From positions 7,812,001-7,876,000 of the forward strand of contig PUFA01000084.1 in NCBI GenBank assembly GCA_003508835.1: a DNA stretch of 64,000 nucleotides, read 5' to 3'. Under the pieces are notes generated by a model. That model was not told the DNA's origin, ran no database searches, and saw only the letters and a program-made list of their open reading frames with translations. Made by a program: the position numbers and the translations under genes. This DNA is from Eonycteris spelaea. Its lineage: Eukaryota; Chordata; Mammalia; Chiroptera; Pteropodidae. Below are positions 22,650-34,439 of this stretch, piece by piece (the stretch's first letter is position 1; each line of letters starts with the position of its first letter).

Positions 22650-22825
22650 ATTGTCAGGTACTGCACAGGTATGGGCAAGGGCTACCGCATAGGTTGCTTG
22701 GATTCAAACCCAGTTCTAACCCTCACTAACCAAGTGATCTCATATAAATCATTTAACCTTTCCAGATCTCACTTCTGGCCTGTACAAGGAGGGAGTTGGG
22801 TTAAGTGGTCTTTATGGCCTTTTTC
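22650..22825 (+). repeat. MIR SINE
   Basis: 'ttgcttggattcaaaccca', 'ctaaccaagtgatctcat' and 'aaatcatttaacctttcca' follow MIR order. Confidence 0.7.
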
Positions 22826-22854
22826 AGCCCCCACTTAAAAAAATCACAGAGGTA

Positions 22855-23055
22855 ATAATATAGAGGTTAAATAAGTGAGTGCTCTAGAGCCTACCTGCCT
22901 AGATTTATACCTATTATACTTGCTTCCTCATCTGTAAAATGGGAAATGTAATACTTTCCTATCCCATAGGATTTTTTAAATGAAAATTAAATAAGCTAAT
23001 ATATGTAAATTCCTACAACACTCTCTGGCACATAATAAGGCCCTAATAGATATTA
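22855..23055 (+). repeat. MIR SINE
   Basis: MIR landmarks: 'atagaggttaaataagtgag', 'cctcatctgtaaaatggga', 'ctatcccataggatttttt', 'tctctggcacataataagg'. It lies head to tail with the previous MIR. Confidence 0.9.
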
Positions 23056-23179
23056 GTCTTTATTATTACAATATTTCATACCCAGGGAGAAGCAGTAGGA
23101 CCATTAAGCATAGAGTCTGAAGGTTGGAGTAGAATCAGAGCACTCCAGACTTCTCTTTTAAAAATCTGTGGTGTCATAC

Positions 23180-23760
23180 ATTTGTCTTTTTACTCTATAA
23201 GCCTTTGTTGAACACCTACTGTATGATAGTCACTTAAACATATAAGACATAAAGACAAATAAGACATGGTCTCCGCCACGGAACATAATATATATAAATT
23301 CATATTATCTGGGAAAACTCAGAACTTTTAAAAATCCATTTGTACTTATTTTAAGAATTAGTAATATTTAGTTTCCATTATATATAAGGGAGGCTGCATA
23401 ATTGTTTCATTGGTTGAGCCTCAAGAATCTTAATTGAGCCCTGCCTGGTGGAGGTATCTAAGGAAAAGGGTAGGGAGCAGCTGAGGCTTAGGCAAGGAAA
23501 GTCTTCACAAAGGAAGTGTTATTTCAGATGTCTTAAAGAACAAATAAAAGTTTGTCTAATAACAGAAAAGGATAGGGAAGGGACTTCTTAGCAGAGAACA
23601 CAGACAATGCCGTTTTGGAAGTCTGAAAGAGTATGTGTGATCTATACAGTAACTGCAGTAGTTGACTGTTGCTGGAGCCCGTAATACATGGAAAGGGTAG
23701 TGAGTAGGTTTCAGCCAGGTCACCAAGGGCCACTTGAGCTCCATTAAGATCCAGGTCATT
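23180..23760 (-). repeat. L2 (antisense), interrupted
   Basis: 23185-23285 ('gttgaacacctactgtatga', 'gacatggtctccgccacgg') is the antisense L2 3' end. 23430-23760 ('tcacaaaggaagtgttatt', 'gactgttgctggagcccg', 'accaagggccac') continues collinearly into more internal antisense L2. About 140 bp of unmatched AT-rich DNA lies between. The antisense 115-codon frame at 23533-23880 is within this repeat and is not a gene. Confidence 0.6.
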
Positions 23761-23779
23761 CTTTAAAGAGAATGCTGTG

Positions 23780-25105
23780 TCTATGGTTGAATAGAGAGCA
23801 GCTTCAACTCCCAAGGAGTTCCAGGGAAATTTGGAGATCTTGGCTTGACTTGCAGGCTCAGGACCAAGGCTCATCTGCATTATTTCCCCTGCTTAGGCAA
23901 TATGCCTGCTCATTTGAAGGATATTATTGGGGCAAACAGCTGATATCATAACTGGCCCAGGTGATTCACAAAAGACATTATTGTATCAATTGCTATGAAC
24001 TTATCTTCCCATACAGAGAAAGTTTGATTTCTTCAGAATCGAAATGGAAACCAGTCTCCCCTGCCATAAGGCAATTCCCCAAACATTCCTATTTATTCTC
24101 ATTTTTTTTTTTACTGTGAAAATCCATTTTTCCCATGTAGAGTGTCTGTACTATTTCAATACCAAAATTAATAATAGCTAGAACATTTCTTGAGGAATTA
24201 TTCTCAGAATCACACACTATTAGGTCTTCAAGCAATTTTTAATTTGCTTCTCATTGTGCTCCACTCACAATTGTGCTTCTTAGTGTTTCAACCCTTAATG
24301 TTTCAGTGAGCTCAGTCATTGAGTCATGCCTTTACTATAGATAACCATATCATGAATTTAAATACAGCTCTTATTCTCAAGTCTTTGGGTAAAACACAAA
24401 GGCTAAATCTTGTTCAAGTAAACTACATTTTTTAAAAAGACAAATGGAAGAGACATTTGAATTTCAGAGAATCAACCAGATAGTGAGTTGTGAAATATGA
24501 ATCATTTCCTGGCTTTTATTGCACAGGCTACAGGAAATACTTACTCTGCCTAAACTCTTAGGAATAAAGACATAATTATTGTTACTCTTGTTTGATAATT
24601 GGGACACTGAAGAATAAAGTGGCAGTAATTCTGGTAAGCCCACTAAATTACACATAACAGCTATTACATGTCAATATTAGAGAAATTATTACAAATAAAA
24701 CTTTTATTCATTTTTATCCTTACCCTATCATCACATTATATGGCTCCTTCTTTTCTCTACCTTTATTGCCTCAAATTTCCCATTCTTTGTTTATAGTATT
24801 CTATTTCATATGTGTGGGCTTCTGTTTGCTGTCGTGAGGCAGTATTTGGTAGGCTCTAGATATGCTCTCCTATCTCATCTTCATCACATCATCCCAGTCC
24901 TCTTGCTCTGCTACAAGTTATGTCCTCAGTACTTTTAGACTATTTGACCTACCCAATTACTAATTCCTCTTTTGCCCATTTCTTTTTTCCCCCAAACACC
25001 ACCTTATTCTTTAATTCACAGTGCATTTTTTTATTTAAAAATAATGAATTTCTTCTTATTGTTATATTGATCATGTAATTATTCTTATTGTTCTATTTCC
25101 TGTAA
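23780..25105. other. Unassigned AT-rich stretch
   Basis: No supported feature. Minor T-runs near 24100-24112. Confidence 0.5.
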
Positions 25106-25109
25106 TGGG

Positions 25110-25215
25110 AATTTTTTTACTCAAACATTTATTAGATACATATTCTGGATAGATCCTCAGCTGGATACTGAAGTTATAATAACAAATAAGCTAGAGATAC
25201 CATAATCCACCATGA
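25110..25215 (-). repeat. L2 3' end (antisense), weak
   Basis: 'actcaaacatttattagata' and 'ctcagctggatactgaagtt' resemble antisense L2 but are diverged. Confidence 0.45.
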
Positions 25216-25564
25216 GAGAAAAAGCTGAAATGGTTATTTAGAAACCTAGTTTATACAAGAGCTGTATACCATGAGAAAGAGAGCAAGCTTAATATTTACT
25301 GTCAGCATTACAAGTTTTTAAAAGGGAACATAATCCTGTGTGGGTTCTAAAAATGGTTTACCCCATACTGTTTTGTGGGAATCCATCCATACTAAAAGAG
25401 AACAAATTCTGAGAATTTCAAAAGATGAGACCGAGTTTTTCATTTTCTTGTCACCAATATTTTATGCCCTTTCTGACAGAACATTAAGTCTCAATATGTA
25501 TTTTTTGTTTGTTACAATGAACTGTAAGATTATGGCTGTTAACAGAGTATATAATACCTAATTG

Positions 25565-28500
25565 CCACGATGGAATAACAGGAATTGCATTTATTCTCCT
25601 ACTTGAAACAATTAAAATGTAGGACAAAATATTTTAAAATGTTTTTCAAGGTATTAGACATTAAGCAATAAAGGAGTCATCACGAAGAGACAGAAACAAA
25701 TGAATTGAGCTATGACTGCCACCTTACTGCCTACAGAGAGATTTTGTGCCATAGTGCAGGGAGGGAAACATAAGTGGAGCCGGGCAGTCCCTATGAGTTG
25801 GGGAGATGGAGCTAGGAGTCCAGGAAAATCAAGGCAACAAAAGTTAATACAGAAAATTACCTGAAAGAGCTTCACAGAAAAAGAACTTCAGAGATGTTTA
25901 GAGCATCTCCTCTTGTCTTCTGGTCAGTGCATTTGTGTGAGGAAACTGCTCAAAAGAAAGAAAAATCAATCAATCAAAACTGACAGAAATGACAAAAATG
26001 ATAAAATTATCAGACAAGATATAAAAATAGTTTCTATAATGTATTTTATATGTTCTGGAAGCTAGACTAAATCATAAAACTATTAAGTGAAAACATGGAA
26101 GACATAATAAAGATAAAAATTGAAATTATAGATAAAACACAATGTTTCAGTGGGTGGAATTAATTACAGATTAAATGTTGCAGAAGAAAAGATTAGTGAA
26201 GTTGTAGACATAGCAATAGAAATTACCCCAAATTTAAAAGAAGGGGGAAAAGACTGAAAAAGAAGAAAACACAATGTCAGTGACCTGTGGAATAATGTTA
26301 AGCTGCCTAATATATATGTATTTGTAACCATCGAAGAAGGGATAGGGACAAAAAGAATTGGTTGAAACAATCATGGCCAAAAATTTTTCAAGTTTGCTTG
26401 AAACCAGTAAAAAGAGAAAGCCTTAAAAGCATCCAGAGTACATGTTATGTACAAAGGGAGAAAGAAAAGGATGACAGAAGATTTTCCCTTAAAAGAAATG
26501 TAAGTGAGAAGGCAGTGGACGAAGGAGCATCTTTGAAGTACTAAGGGGAAAAGAAAAAAAGAGCCGTCATCTAGAATTCTATACTCACTAAAAATACCTT
26601 TCAAAACCAAAGGTGCAATAGTTTTCAGACATACAAAAGTTAAAAGAATTCATCACGAGCAGCATTGCACTAAAGGAGATATTAAAGAAATTCTTCAACC
26701 ACAAGGAAAATTAAAGAAATATAATGAAAATGATGCCAAATGGAAATTTGAATATAAACAAAAGAATAAGAAGTACATGAGTAAATATAAAATATGTTTT
26801 TCTTTATTGTACACCTTTCAAAAATTACTGTTTAAAATAAAATAAAAGTTCTATTTTAGGGTTTATCATTATAGGAGTAAAATGTATGGCAATAATACCA
26901 CAAATGCTGTGAAGGAGAAATAGAAGTATACTTCTGAGTTACTATAATTTATGTAGAATGGTATAACTACTACTCAAAGTTAGAATATGGTTTTAAAGGT
27001 GTATACTATAAACCTTAAAAAAAACATAGAAGTTTATAGCCAATAACAAAAGAAATAAATTATGTTATAGTATGATCACTTAATCCAAAAACTAAGGCAG
27101 AAAAAAAGGAAAGAGGTGCAAGGAACAGATAGACAAATAGAAAACAAATAGCAGGTGGTAGATTTAAATTAAAACATTTCAGCGATCATGATGCCATTGA
27201 TTGAATAAAAAAGCAAGAACAATATATTCTTTATGAGAAATCCACTTTAAATATGAAGACAAATAGGTTAAAAGTGGAAATATAAAAAAGATATCCTATG
27301 CTCACAAGAATCAAGAGAATGGAATGTGCATATTATATCAAGCAAAGTATATATCAGAGCATAAAATAACACTAGGATAAAGAAGTTTATTTTCTATTGA
27401 TACATGGTCATTTCATGAAAACGACATAATGATCCTGAACAGAAGTTGGAATACATGAAGCCCAAACTGAAAGACTGCAAGAAAAATAAATCAACAATTA
27501 TAGTAAGAAAATATTAACACCCCTCTTTTAATAAGTTATAGAACAACAGTAAGAATATAGACTTCAAGTGTGCTATCAACATGAACTAATTGCCATTTAT
27601 AGAACATGTCACACAAAAACATCAAGCATACACATTCTTTTCAAACAGAAAACATTTACCAAGCTAGATCATATTTTGAGCCATAAAACAGATCTCAATA
27701 AATTTGAAAGACTGTAATTCATACGATGTACATTCTCTGACCACAATGTATTAAATTAGAAATTAACAACTGACTGATATCTGGAAAATCCCCCCCCCAA
27801 TATTTGGAAACTACCTGGCATGCTTCTAAATAACAGATGAGACAAATAAGACATTGAAAGGAAAATCAGAAAGTGCTTCTAACAAAAAGGAAATAAAAAA
27901 CAACATAGAAATTTGCAGATAAAGTAGTAGTAAGAGATCACTTATAAATTAAAACTGAAAGCTGATTCTTTAAGATCAATAAAATTAATCAACTTTTAAC
28001 CAGAATGATCAGGAAAAAAGCAAGACACAAATTACCAATATCAGTACATGAAGTGACATCAATGCAGAATCTATAAATATTAAAAATAATAAAAGAATAT
28101 CATGAACAACTTTATGCCAATAGATCTGATAAAATAAATTAAATGAATAAATTTCTTGAAAGACAAAAGCTACTCCTGCTTATTCAAGAAGAAATAGATA
28201 ACTTGAGTAGCTTTTTTCTATTAAAAACACTACATTTACATTTAAAATTTTTACTAAAGGAAAAATCTAGGTTCAGAGAACTTTATTTTGAATTCAACTG
28301 TGAATTTGAGAAGCAATACCAATTTTACACAAACTCATAGAGAATACTGAAGAAGAGGGAGTATTTTCCATCGACTCTATGAAGCCAACGCCACCTCAAT
28401 ACCAAAACAAGACTAAGCCATGACAAGAAAAATAATATTTCTTCTTAGCATGGGTGTAAATCTTTAAAAGCATTTTAGCTTATCTGACTGCACAACATAA

Positions 28501-28985
28501 AGAAAAGATAGTAGAACATGATCAAATGGGGTTTATTGCAGAAATACAAGGTTACTCTAACATTTGATTATCAATCAATGCAGTTGATCACATTAACAGA
28601 CTAAAAAAGAAAAATCTGGTGATCATCTCAATAGATGTAGAAAACTTTTTTGACATATTCAAAGTCCATTCTGATTTTAAAACAAAATGAAATAAAAACA
28701 AAAAAAAAATCTCTCATCAAATCAGGAATAGAAGAAATATTTTTCAACGAAATAAAGGTCATCAATAAAAAGCCTCATACATAATGGTGAAAGACCAAAT
28801 GATACTCTCCTAAGATAAAAAACATGCCACATGTATTTTCTTTGAATTATAACTGAGGAACTCTTAGCTTACGGAATTTATATCTTTTTATACTGAAAAG
28901 TAAGCACCATGGCCAAAGAGAGACTCTATAGCCCAAGGCTATTCATTATGCAAACATCCTTCAAATGATAATCCAAAATAAAATG
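25565..28985 (+). mobile_element. Old L1 copy: 5' UTR, ORF1, partial ORF2
   Basis: The leader resembles that of the 17.6-kb L1 ('acttgaaacaattaaaatg', then 'atttgtgccatagtgcagg'). ORF1-like sequence runs to about 26700 ('ctagaattctatactcacta' and 'gagatattaaagaaattctt'). The spacer and start of ORF2 follow. The endonuclease region carries 'ccatttatagaacatgtcac' near 27592, and the reverse-transcriptase region carries 'cacattaacagactaaaaaa' near 28590. Frames are broken throughout and the 3' end is absent. The 3' limit is approximate. Confidence 0.85.
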
Positions 28986-29074
28986 GCAGTCAGTGCCTCT
29001 GCTTGCAAAAGGTTAAAAAACATGAAAGACCCATGGAGAATTGTAGTCCAAAAAACCAAAAAAATAAAACACTT

Positions 29075-29486
29075 TGTTGGTTGAATTGTGTCCCCCACTC
29101 TCAAAATTCATATGTTGAAGCCTTAACTCCCAATCTCACAGGATGTGACTATATTTGGAGATGGGGCCTTTACAAAGGTGATCAAGTTAAGCTGAGCTCT
29201 TAGGAGAGGCCCTAATCCAGTATGACTGGTGTTGTAAGAACAGGACATATAATTAGGACATATAGAGAGACATCAGGGGCACATGTGCACAGAGGGACAG
29301 CCATATGAAGCAGCAGCAAGAAAGTGGTTACCTCCAAGTTAAGGAGAGGGGCTTCAGAAAAACCCAAATCTGCTGACACATTCATGTTGGACATCTAGCC
29401 TCCAGAGCTATGAGAAAATAAATTTCTGTTCTTTAAGACATCCAGTCTTTGGCATTTTCTTATGGCAGCCTTAATAAACTAATACA
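29075..29486 (+). mobile_element. MLT1-family (ERVL-MaLR) LTR
   Basis: It is a close match to the MLT1 pattern from end to end: 'ggttgaattgtgtccccca', 'tcatatgttgaagccttaac', 'ggagatggggcctttacaa', 'gagctatgagaaaataaatt' (poly(A) signal), and 'ttatggcagccttaataaac'. A solo LTR of about 410 bp, the usual size. There is no internal MaLR sequence. Confidence 0.85.
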
Positions 29487-29499
29487 AGTACCACTTACA

Positions 29500-30235
29500 A
29501 ACCTATTAGAATAGATCAAATTAAGGAAAGCAGTTCAGAGTAGAGTTGGCTCCTTAAGAAGGAGTAGGAGATTAGAAATACTGCTGGACTGATGAATAAA
29601 ATAAGAAGTTGGCCAGCAAAGAAAGAAGAAAAGAATTGTCAAGCAACCTTTTGAGCTCTACTGAAGTTAGATAAAAATAATTTGGGGCCACTGGTATGGT
29701 CAATAGATATTTTGCTAAAAAATAGAGTTCTGCTATGAAATACCTGATAAACCATAAAACCTTCATTTTTCCTGTGCTTCCTATGCCCTTTCCTAGTCCA
29801 CTTGGATGTCAACTATGTCATATTAATAACTGGTTGAAGGGAATGCTAATTTTTTACTTCAGCCAAATTGTGTCAAGGCTTACCTGCGTAAAAGGGACTG
29901 TTATGATACAACATATTCTGAGATCGTCACTAAAAACATCAGTAAAAGGATTGGCATGTGATTTGCACCATCAAGACTTAATAATCCAGAGTAAATGGAT
30001 ATTTGGATTTATCTAGGGCTACAGATTATCAAAATTTATATGGAAGACATTTGAGGGACATAATCTTGAGAGCTGGTGCGTAAAGAATTAAAATGTGAAC
30101 CATGGAGTCCAGGCGAAATTGAGAGGAACACTAACCAAGAAGTTACTAAGAGACAAAAGGGAAGTGAAGGAAGCTCTGAGATCTTGTGGGAGAAAACACA
30201 AGGGAAGGCAAGTGACAAAGTACTGGGAAAAGCAG
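29500..30235. other. Unassigned stretch
   Basis: No confident call. Frames of 93-97 codons at 29735-30016 and 30095-30388 show no domain, and the second runs into a MIR. Confidence 0.5.
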
Positions 30236-30239
30236 GGGA

Positions 30240-30400
30240 CAGTTAATATTTATTGCATGCTCATTCTAACATGGAAAACATTATCAGTATTTTATAGTGG
30301 AATGAGCAGAGGTATGGAGAGCTTGGGTAACTTATGCACAATCGCAAAAGTATGGGGCCAGCATTCACACCTGGATCTAATAATATAATCCATGCACTTT
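30240..30400 (-). repeat. MIR SINE (antisense)
   Basis: 'ttaatatttattgcatgctc', 'gagcttgggtaacttatgca' and 'ccagcattcacacctggatc' follow antisense MIR order. Confidence 0.7.
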
Positions 30401-30404
30401 CCAC

Positions 30405-31795
30405 TACTCTTCACTGGCTGGTAAGTTAAAAGACAATAGGAGTGAGAAAAGAGGAGGGGCAGAAGTCAGTTGAAGAGACAAACTTCAAGTGTTAGACACT
30501 TGAGTTCACACACTTAGTCCTGAAGATCAATTTCAAGGTGTAATTGTCCATGCCTTTGCTAGAATGGATGGAGGTCAGCTCACTGGAAAAGAGGTGATAA
30601 AGAGCCAAAGCTCTGTGTGTACGACATAGGCCATCCATGTGAGACGTCGGGTAAGAGTAGAGGGATGCAGTCCGGCGGGGGGGCAGGCTCGGAGCGGGGA
30701 GGGGGAAGGAGAAGGGTGTAGCAAAAGTGAGAGAGAGAAAGAGAAGTTTGAGGAAGACTTATCCTCATAGCGCTGCTTCAAACTAGACAAAATAACCCAT
30801 ACCAAGATTCTATGGTTTTTTCCCCCATCTGATTTTTAGGGAAGACCCCCCCCCCCCCCAAAAAAAAAGCCTTAAGGTAGTAATGTCAGATTTTGAGAAT
30901 TTGCCTCTCTAAATAAGTTCATAGCATTCATAGCACATACATCAAATATTTCATTGTAGTTTGTTTGAGAAGGTGCACAGGACTTAATAGTGTGATGTAG
31001 ATATACTTCCAGTTCATTTGATATTTCGATTTATCTTAAAAGTCATTTGTTCTTGGCTTATGACCTCTAATCTGACCACACTTATTATTTTAACTCTGCA
31101 ATGAGAAATACTATAAAATATTAGTCAATTAAGCAAACATACCTCTTACTTGGTAGCAAGGAAAGAACAGTTCCAGCCCATCTGAGAAACCTGTTGCTCT
31201 ATGTATCATGCGGAATGGGGAAAGGTGTCTTCATCTCCATTATCTACATTAGACTCTGTGGGTGGAGAAGGTGTATCTCAGGGCACATCTGCGTAACTGA
31301 GGTAACCACACCAGGAACAGGTGTTTTCAGATCTCCCAGATTCTTCACAAAGCCTCTCTGTTACCAGGTTCCTGAAAAGTGGCTGTCATAGAACTCAAGG
31401 CATTCGAGAAAAAAATGAAAATACTATGACTCACACTGTCTGTGCTGCCTGAGTTGCTTAAATTTCATAGTCTATTTATGCTAATAAAAATCCCTGAAAA
31501 TCCATTTGCATAGCATGCACTCACAAGTTTTTAAAATAGAGAAAAACTGTCTAATAATGGCTATACATAGATATCCTATTGTTTAATTATTTAGATGACT
31601 GCTATTTAATTGCAATTCAAATGCATCATCTTCTAAAAGTTCAATTTTTAAGATAGAAAGGAACTTTTAGTTTAATGAGGTCCAAAAATAAAATTTATTC
31701 AATTATCCTGATAAGTGTCTTATCTAATTAGTTGAGTACCAGGATCTGAAACATGAAGAATATTAGCTATTTTTGCATGCCTTGATTTTTTATAA
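30405..31795. other. Unassigned stretch with a local GC/CpG-rich patch
   Basis: 30635-30720 is unusually rich in G and CpG for this window. A C14/A9 junction lies at 30846-30868. The rest, including 31140-31400, is unique and of moderate GC, with no gene supported. Confidence 0.5.
30846..30868. repeat. Poly-C / poly-A junction
   Basis: Fourteen C followed by nine A. Such runs are prone to slippage and to sequencing error. Confidence 0.9.
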
Positions 31796-31802
31796 TATTT
31801 TA

Positions 31803-31965
31803 GCCCTCACTTGAGTTCCAGGTAATTTATATGTTATCTCATTTTATTTCTACCTCATGGAGTAGTATTATTATCAACATTTAGAAGATGAGAAAGCTAA
31901 AGTCCAGAGGGCTAAGTAACTTGTTCACATAGTAAGTGGTAGAGCTAGGATTTATGTCTGTAACT
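31803..31965 (-). repeat. MIR SINE (antisense)
   Basis: 'gttccaggtaatttatatgt', 'gggctaagtaacttgttcac' and 'agtaagtggtagagctagg' are antisense MIR. Confidence 0.85.
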
Positions 31966-32047
31966 AAAAATAACCCATATTCAAATTCAAACATAAATTT
32001 GCCATATTTACTGCTTTGTATAATTTTTTATAATAACAATATTTAAT

Positions 32048-32222
32048 ATACTAATAACTAACATTTATTAAGTACTTGCCACATTTCAGGAATTGAATAG
32101 AAACCACCTTAATCGTTACAACAATTTTATGACATGGATACCGCATGAGGAAACTGAGGCAGGAGAGCTCCATTGGCAGTCAATGAAAGAGATAGATCTG
32201 AACCCAAGTCTGACTTATTTCC
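32048..32222 (-). repeat. MIR SINE (antisense)
   Basis: 'actaacatttattaagtac', 'gcatgaggaaactgaggca' and 'gatctgaacccaagtctgac' are antisense MIR. Confidence 0.85.
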
Positions 32223-32519
32223 TTTAACAACCAGCCTGCCCATTTAGTTTCAGCTTGACTATTATTGAACCTGTCCATGTAGAGGTGGTTTCCCGGGCCT
32301 TAATAAGAATAAAGCAGTGACAGAGTTATTTTCAAAGTCCCTCTAGTCAGTTTTTAATTGGATTTTGTCTTGACAAAGCCAGGGGAGAAGGCTCTATTTT
32401 ATTAAGAATTCACTTTAGTATATTATACTCTTAGAGTGCCTCTTGTTCCTCTTTTGTAACCATGACCCCTAACAAATCTCATCATATATTTTAATGCAGC
32501 ATATCCAGACCAGATGTAC

Positions 32520-32640
32520 AAATTAGTGGTTAAAACTATGGGTTCCGAAGTCTCTCTTGTAGTTGTATATAAATGACTTAATACATATGAAGTGTTTAAA
32601 ACAAGGCCTGAAATATAGTAAACGTACAATTAATATCTGA
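32520..32640 (+). repeat. MIR SINE with internal deletion
   Basis: A MIR head ('ttagtggttaaaactatggg') and tail ('aaggcctgaaatatagtaaa') are present, but most of the core is missing. Confidence 0.65.
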
Positions 32641-32798
32641 TATTATTATTATTCTATAGTATTCTAAAGAAGGAGAGTTGTCTGAAAGAATGGAAATCTA
32701 GACAGGGCACTAATGCTGCATTCAGGACCCTTGCCCAAGAATTCAACTATGTGTTTCATGATCCGAGGCATGGAGTTAACATACAATCCATTTTACAG

Positions 32799-32800
<2 letters not shown>

Positions 32801-32843
<43 letters not shown>
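32801..32843. repeat. (GT)21 microsatellite
   Basis: About 21 uninterrupted GT units; capable of Z-DNA and probably polymorphic. Confidence 0.98.
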
Positions 32844-32844
<1 letters not shown>

Positions 32845-32849
32845 TCATT

Positions 32850-34265
32850 GAGTTTCCTTCGTACTTCCTTCAGTCTAAATGACTTTGCTTTTAAATCTCA
32901 CATTCTTTCTTCACTCAACGTTGCTTCCCTCTTTCTCTTTTTAATTATTCCAGTTTAGTTTTCATCATAACCCAAACCTCAATATAGGTTATTGAAGTAG
33001 GAAGAAAAATTAATGAAGACCAAAAAGTAGTCAAAATTTTTAGCAATGTTGCTCCCTTTCTGTGCTAAGAAAGGAATCATCTTAATTCTGGTAGCTTCCC
33101 TGGAGGAGAGGAAGCATGTGTGTCTCTGTCATTTGTGCCCATTTTAGCTATGAAAATCATGTTCAAGGTCAAAATGGAGCCACCTTAAAGAAAGATTCTC
33201 ATAATACATTAACATATTAGGCAATTCCCTTAGCAGAGTCCAAGACAGACTCACTTCTGCTCTAGAAGAATCATATGTCCTACATATGACTCTTTCCCTA
33301 TGATGTTTGTAGAAATTTTTTATTTTGGAAGAGACATTTCCTTCTGGAGTCAACACTGATTTTCTGACAGATCCTAGTCTGTATCTCATTAGGAAGAAAT
33401 CACAAGGCAATCATACTCTTCATAGTCATTATTATTCATCTAATATTTTTTTTCAACTAAGCTTTTTTATATCATTCATCATTAATCCTTATAGGGACTA
33501 CAGATTGATTATGCATAGATTGCATTTCCAGAATCAATTAAGTCAAATATTTGGCACAATAAGTGATTAGAAGCTTATCCTTCCAAGACAGAAGGGAATA
33601 AATATATGTCAATCTGCTTAAGGCTTGAGGTCTTCTCACACCTCATTTGAAGAGAAGTGCCTTTTTGATTAGCTGCCAAAACTCAGCTGAAAATAATTGT
33701 GGGATCTGCTAGGACTCAATTGACTGGGCTCTAGGAAAAGCAAAGACAACATGGATGATATAATATATTTAGAGGATGCTAACATGGCCATTAACATAAG
33801 GTAACTAGAAGTAGTGGCCTTCTTAGTACTTCTGTTGTATTATGAAAATGATGCAGTTAGTCTTAGTTTGAAGAGCCGTAATCAATATAGGCAATCCAAT
33901 ATGGAGATGGCCATGGAACAAGACAAATGGCAGGAGCTAGTGGAAGTCAGATTAGTGGCATTCATAGTTTCTAATCACCTGGCTATTGAAAGGAGAACCA
34001 CCATCAGGGACTAGAGACAGAATTCAGCCTTTGACTACCAAACCTACTACAGAGATGGTGGTAGGAACCAAGCAAGTTGGATGCTAGCCAAACAGTTTGG
34101 GCATTTGGGTAGGGATCCAGATCCAATAAAAGTTTAAATCCTGAAAAGAAATTCAGGGTACAGAAATTTGGCCCATAAACTGTAGAATATACCATGTGTA
34201 CCTGATTCTCAGCCTGCTGGGGGTGAGATGTAGCAAGACAAAAGCAAATCACATCAGTTAGTACT
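32850..34265. other. Unassigned non-coding stretch
   Basis: No repeat or gene is confidently recognised. Frames of 66-96 codons lack any domain. Confidence 0.5.
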
Positions 34266-34269
34266 TTGA

Positions 34270-34435
34270 ACCTGCTAATCACAGTGCATCTCAAACTTTA
34301 ATATATGTATAAGTCACTTGGAGATCTTGTTAAAATGCAGATTCTGATTCTGGGGAAATGTGGGGCTGGGTTCATGTTCTGCATGTCTAACAAACTCCCA
34401 GATGATGCTAATACTGATGGTCTGACACTGTGAAC
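34270..34435 (+). repeat. MER5A hAT-Charlie MITE
   Basis: Ordered MER5A text: 'catctcaaactttaatatat', 'gatcttgttaaaatgcagat', 'ggggctgggttcatgttctg', 'ccagatgatgctaatactg'. Nearly full length. Confidence 0.85.
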
Positions 34436-34439
34436 AACA

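Noticed and set aside
23533..23880. 115-codon antisense frame
   Set aside because: Lies mostly within an antisense L2 fragment and overlaps another open frame; no domain.
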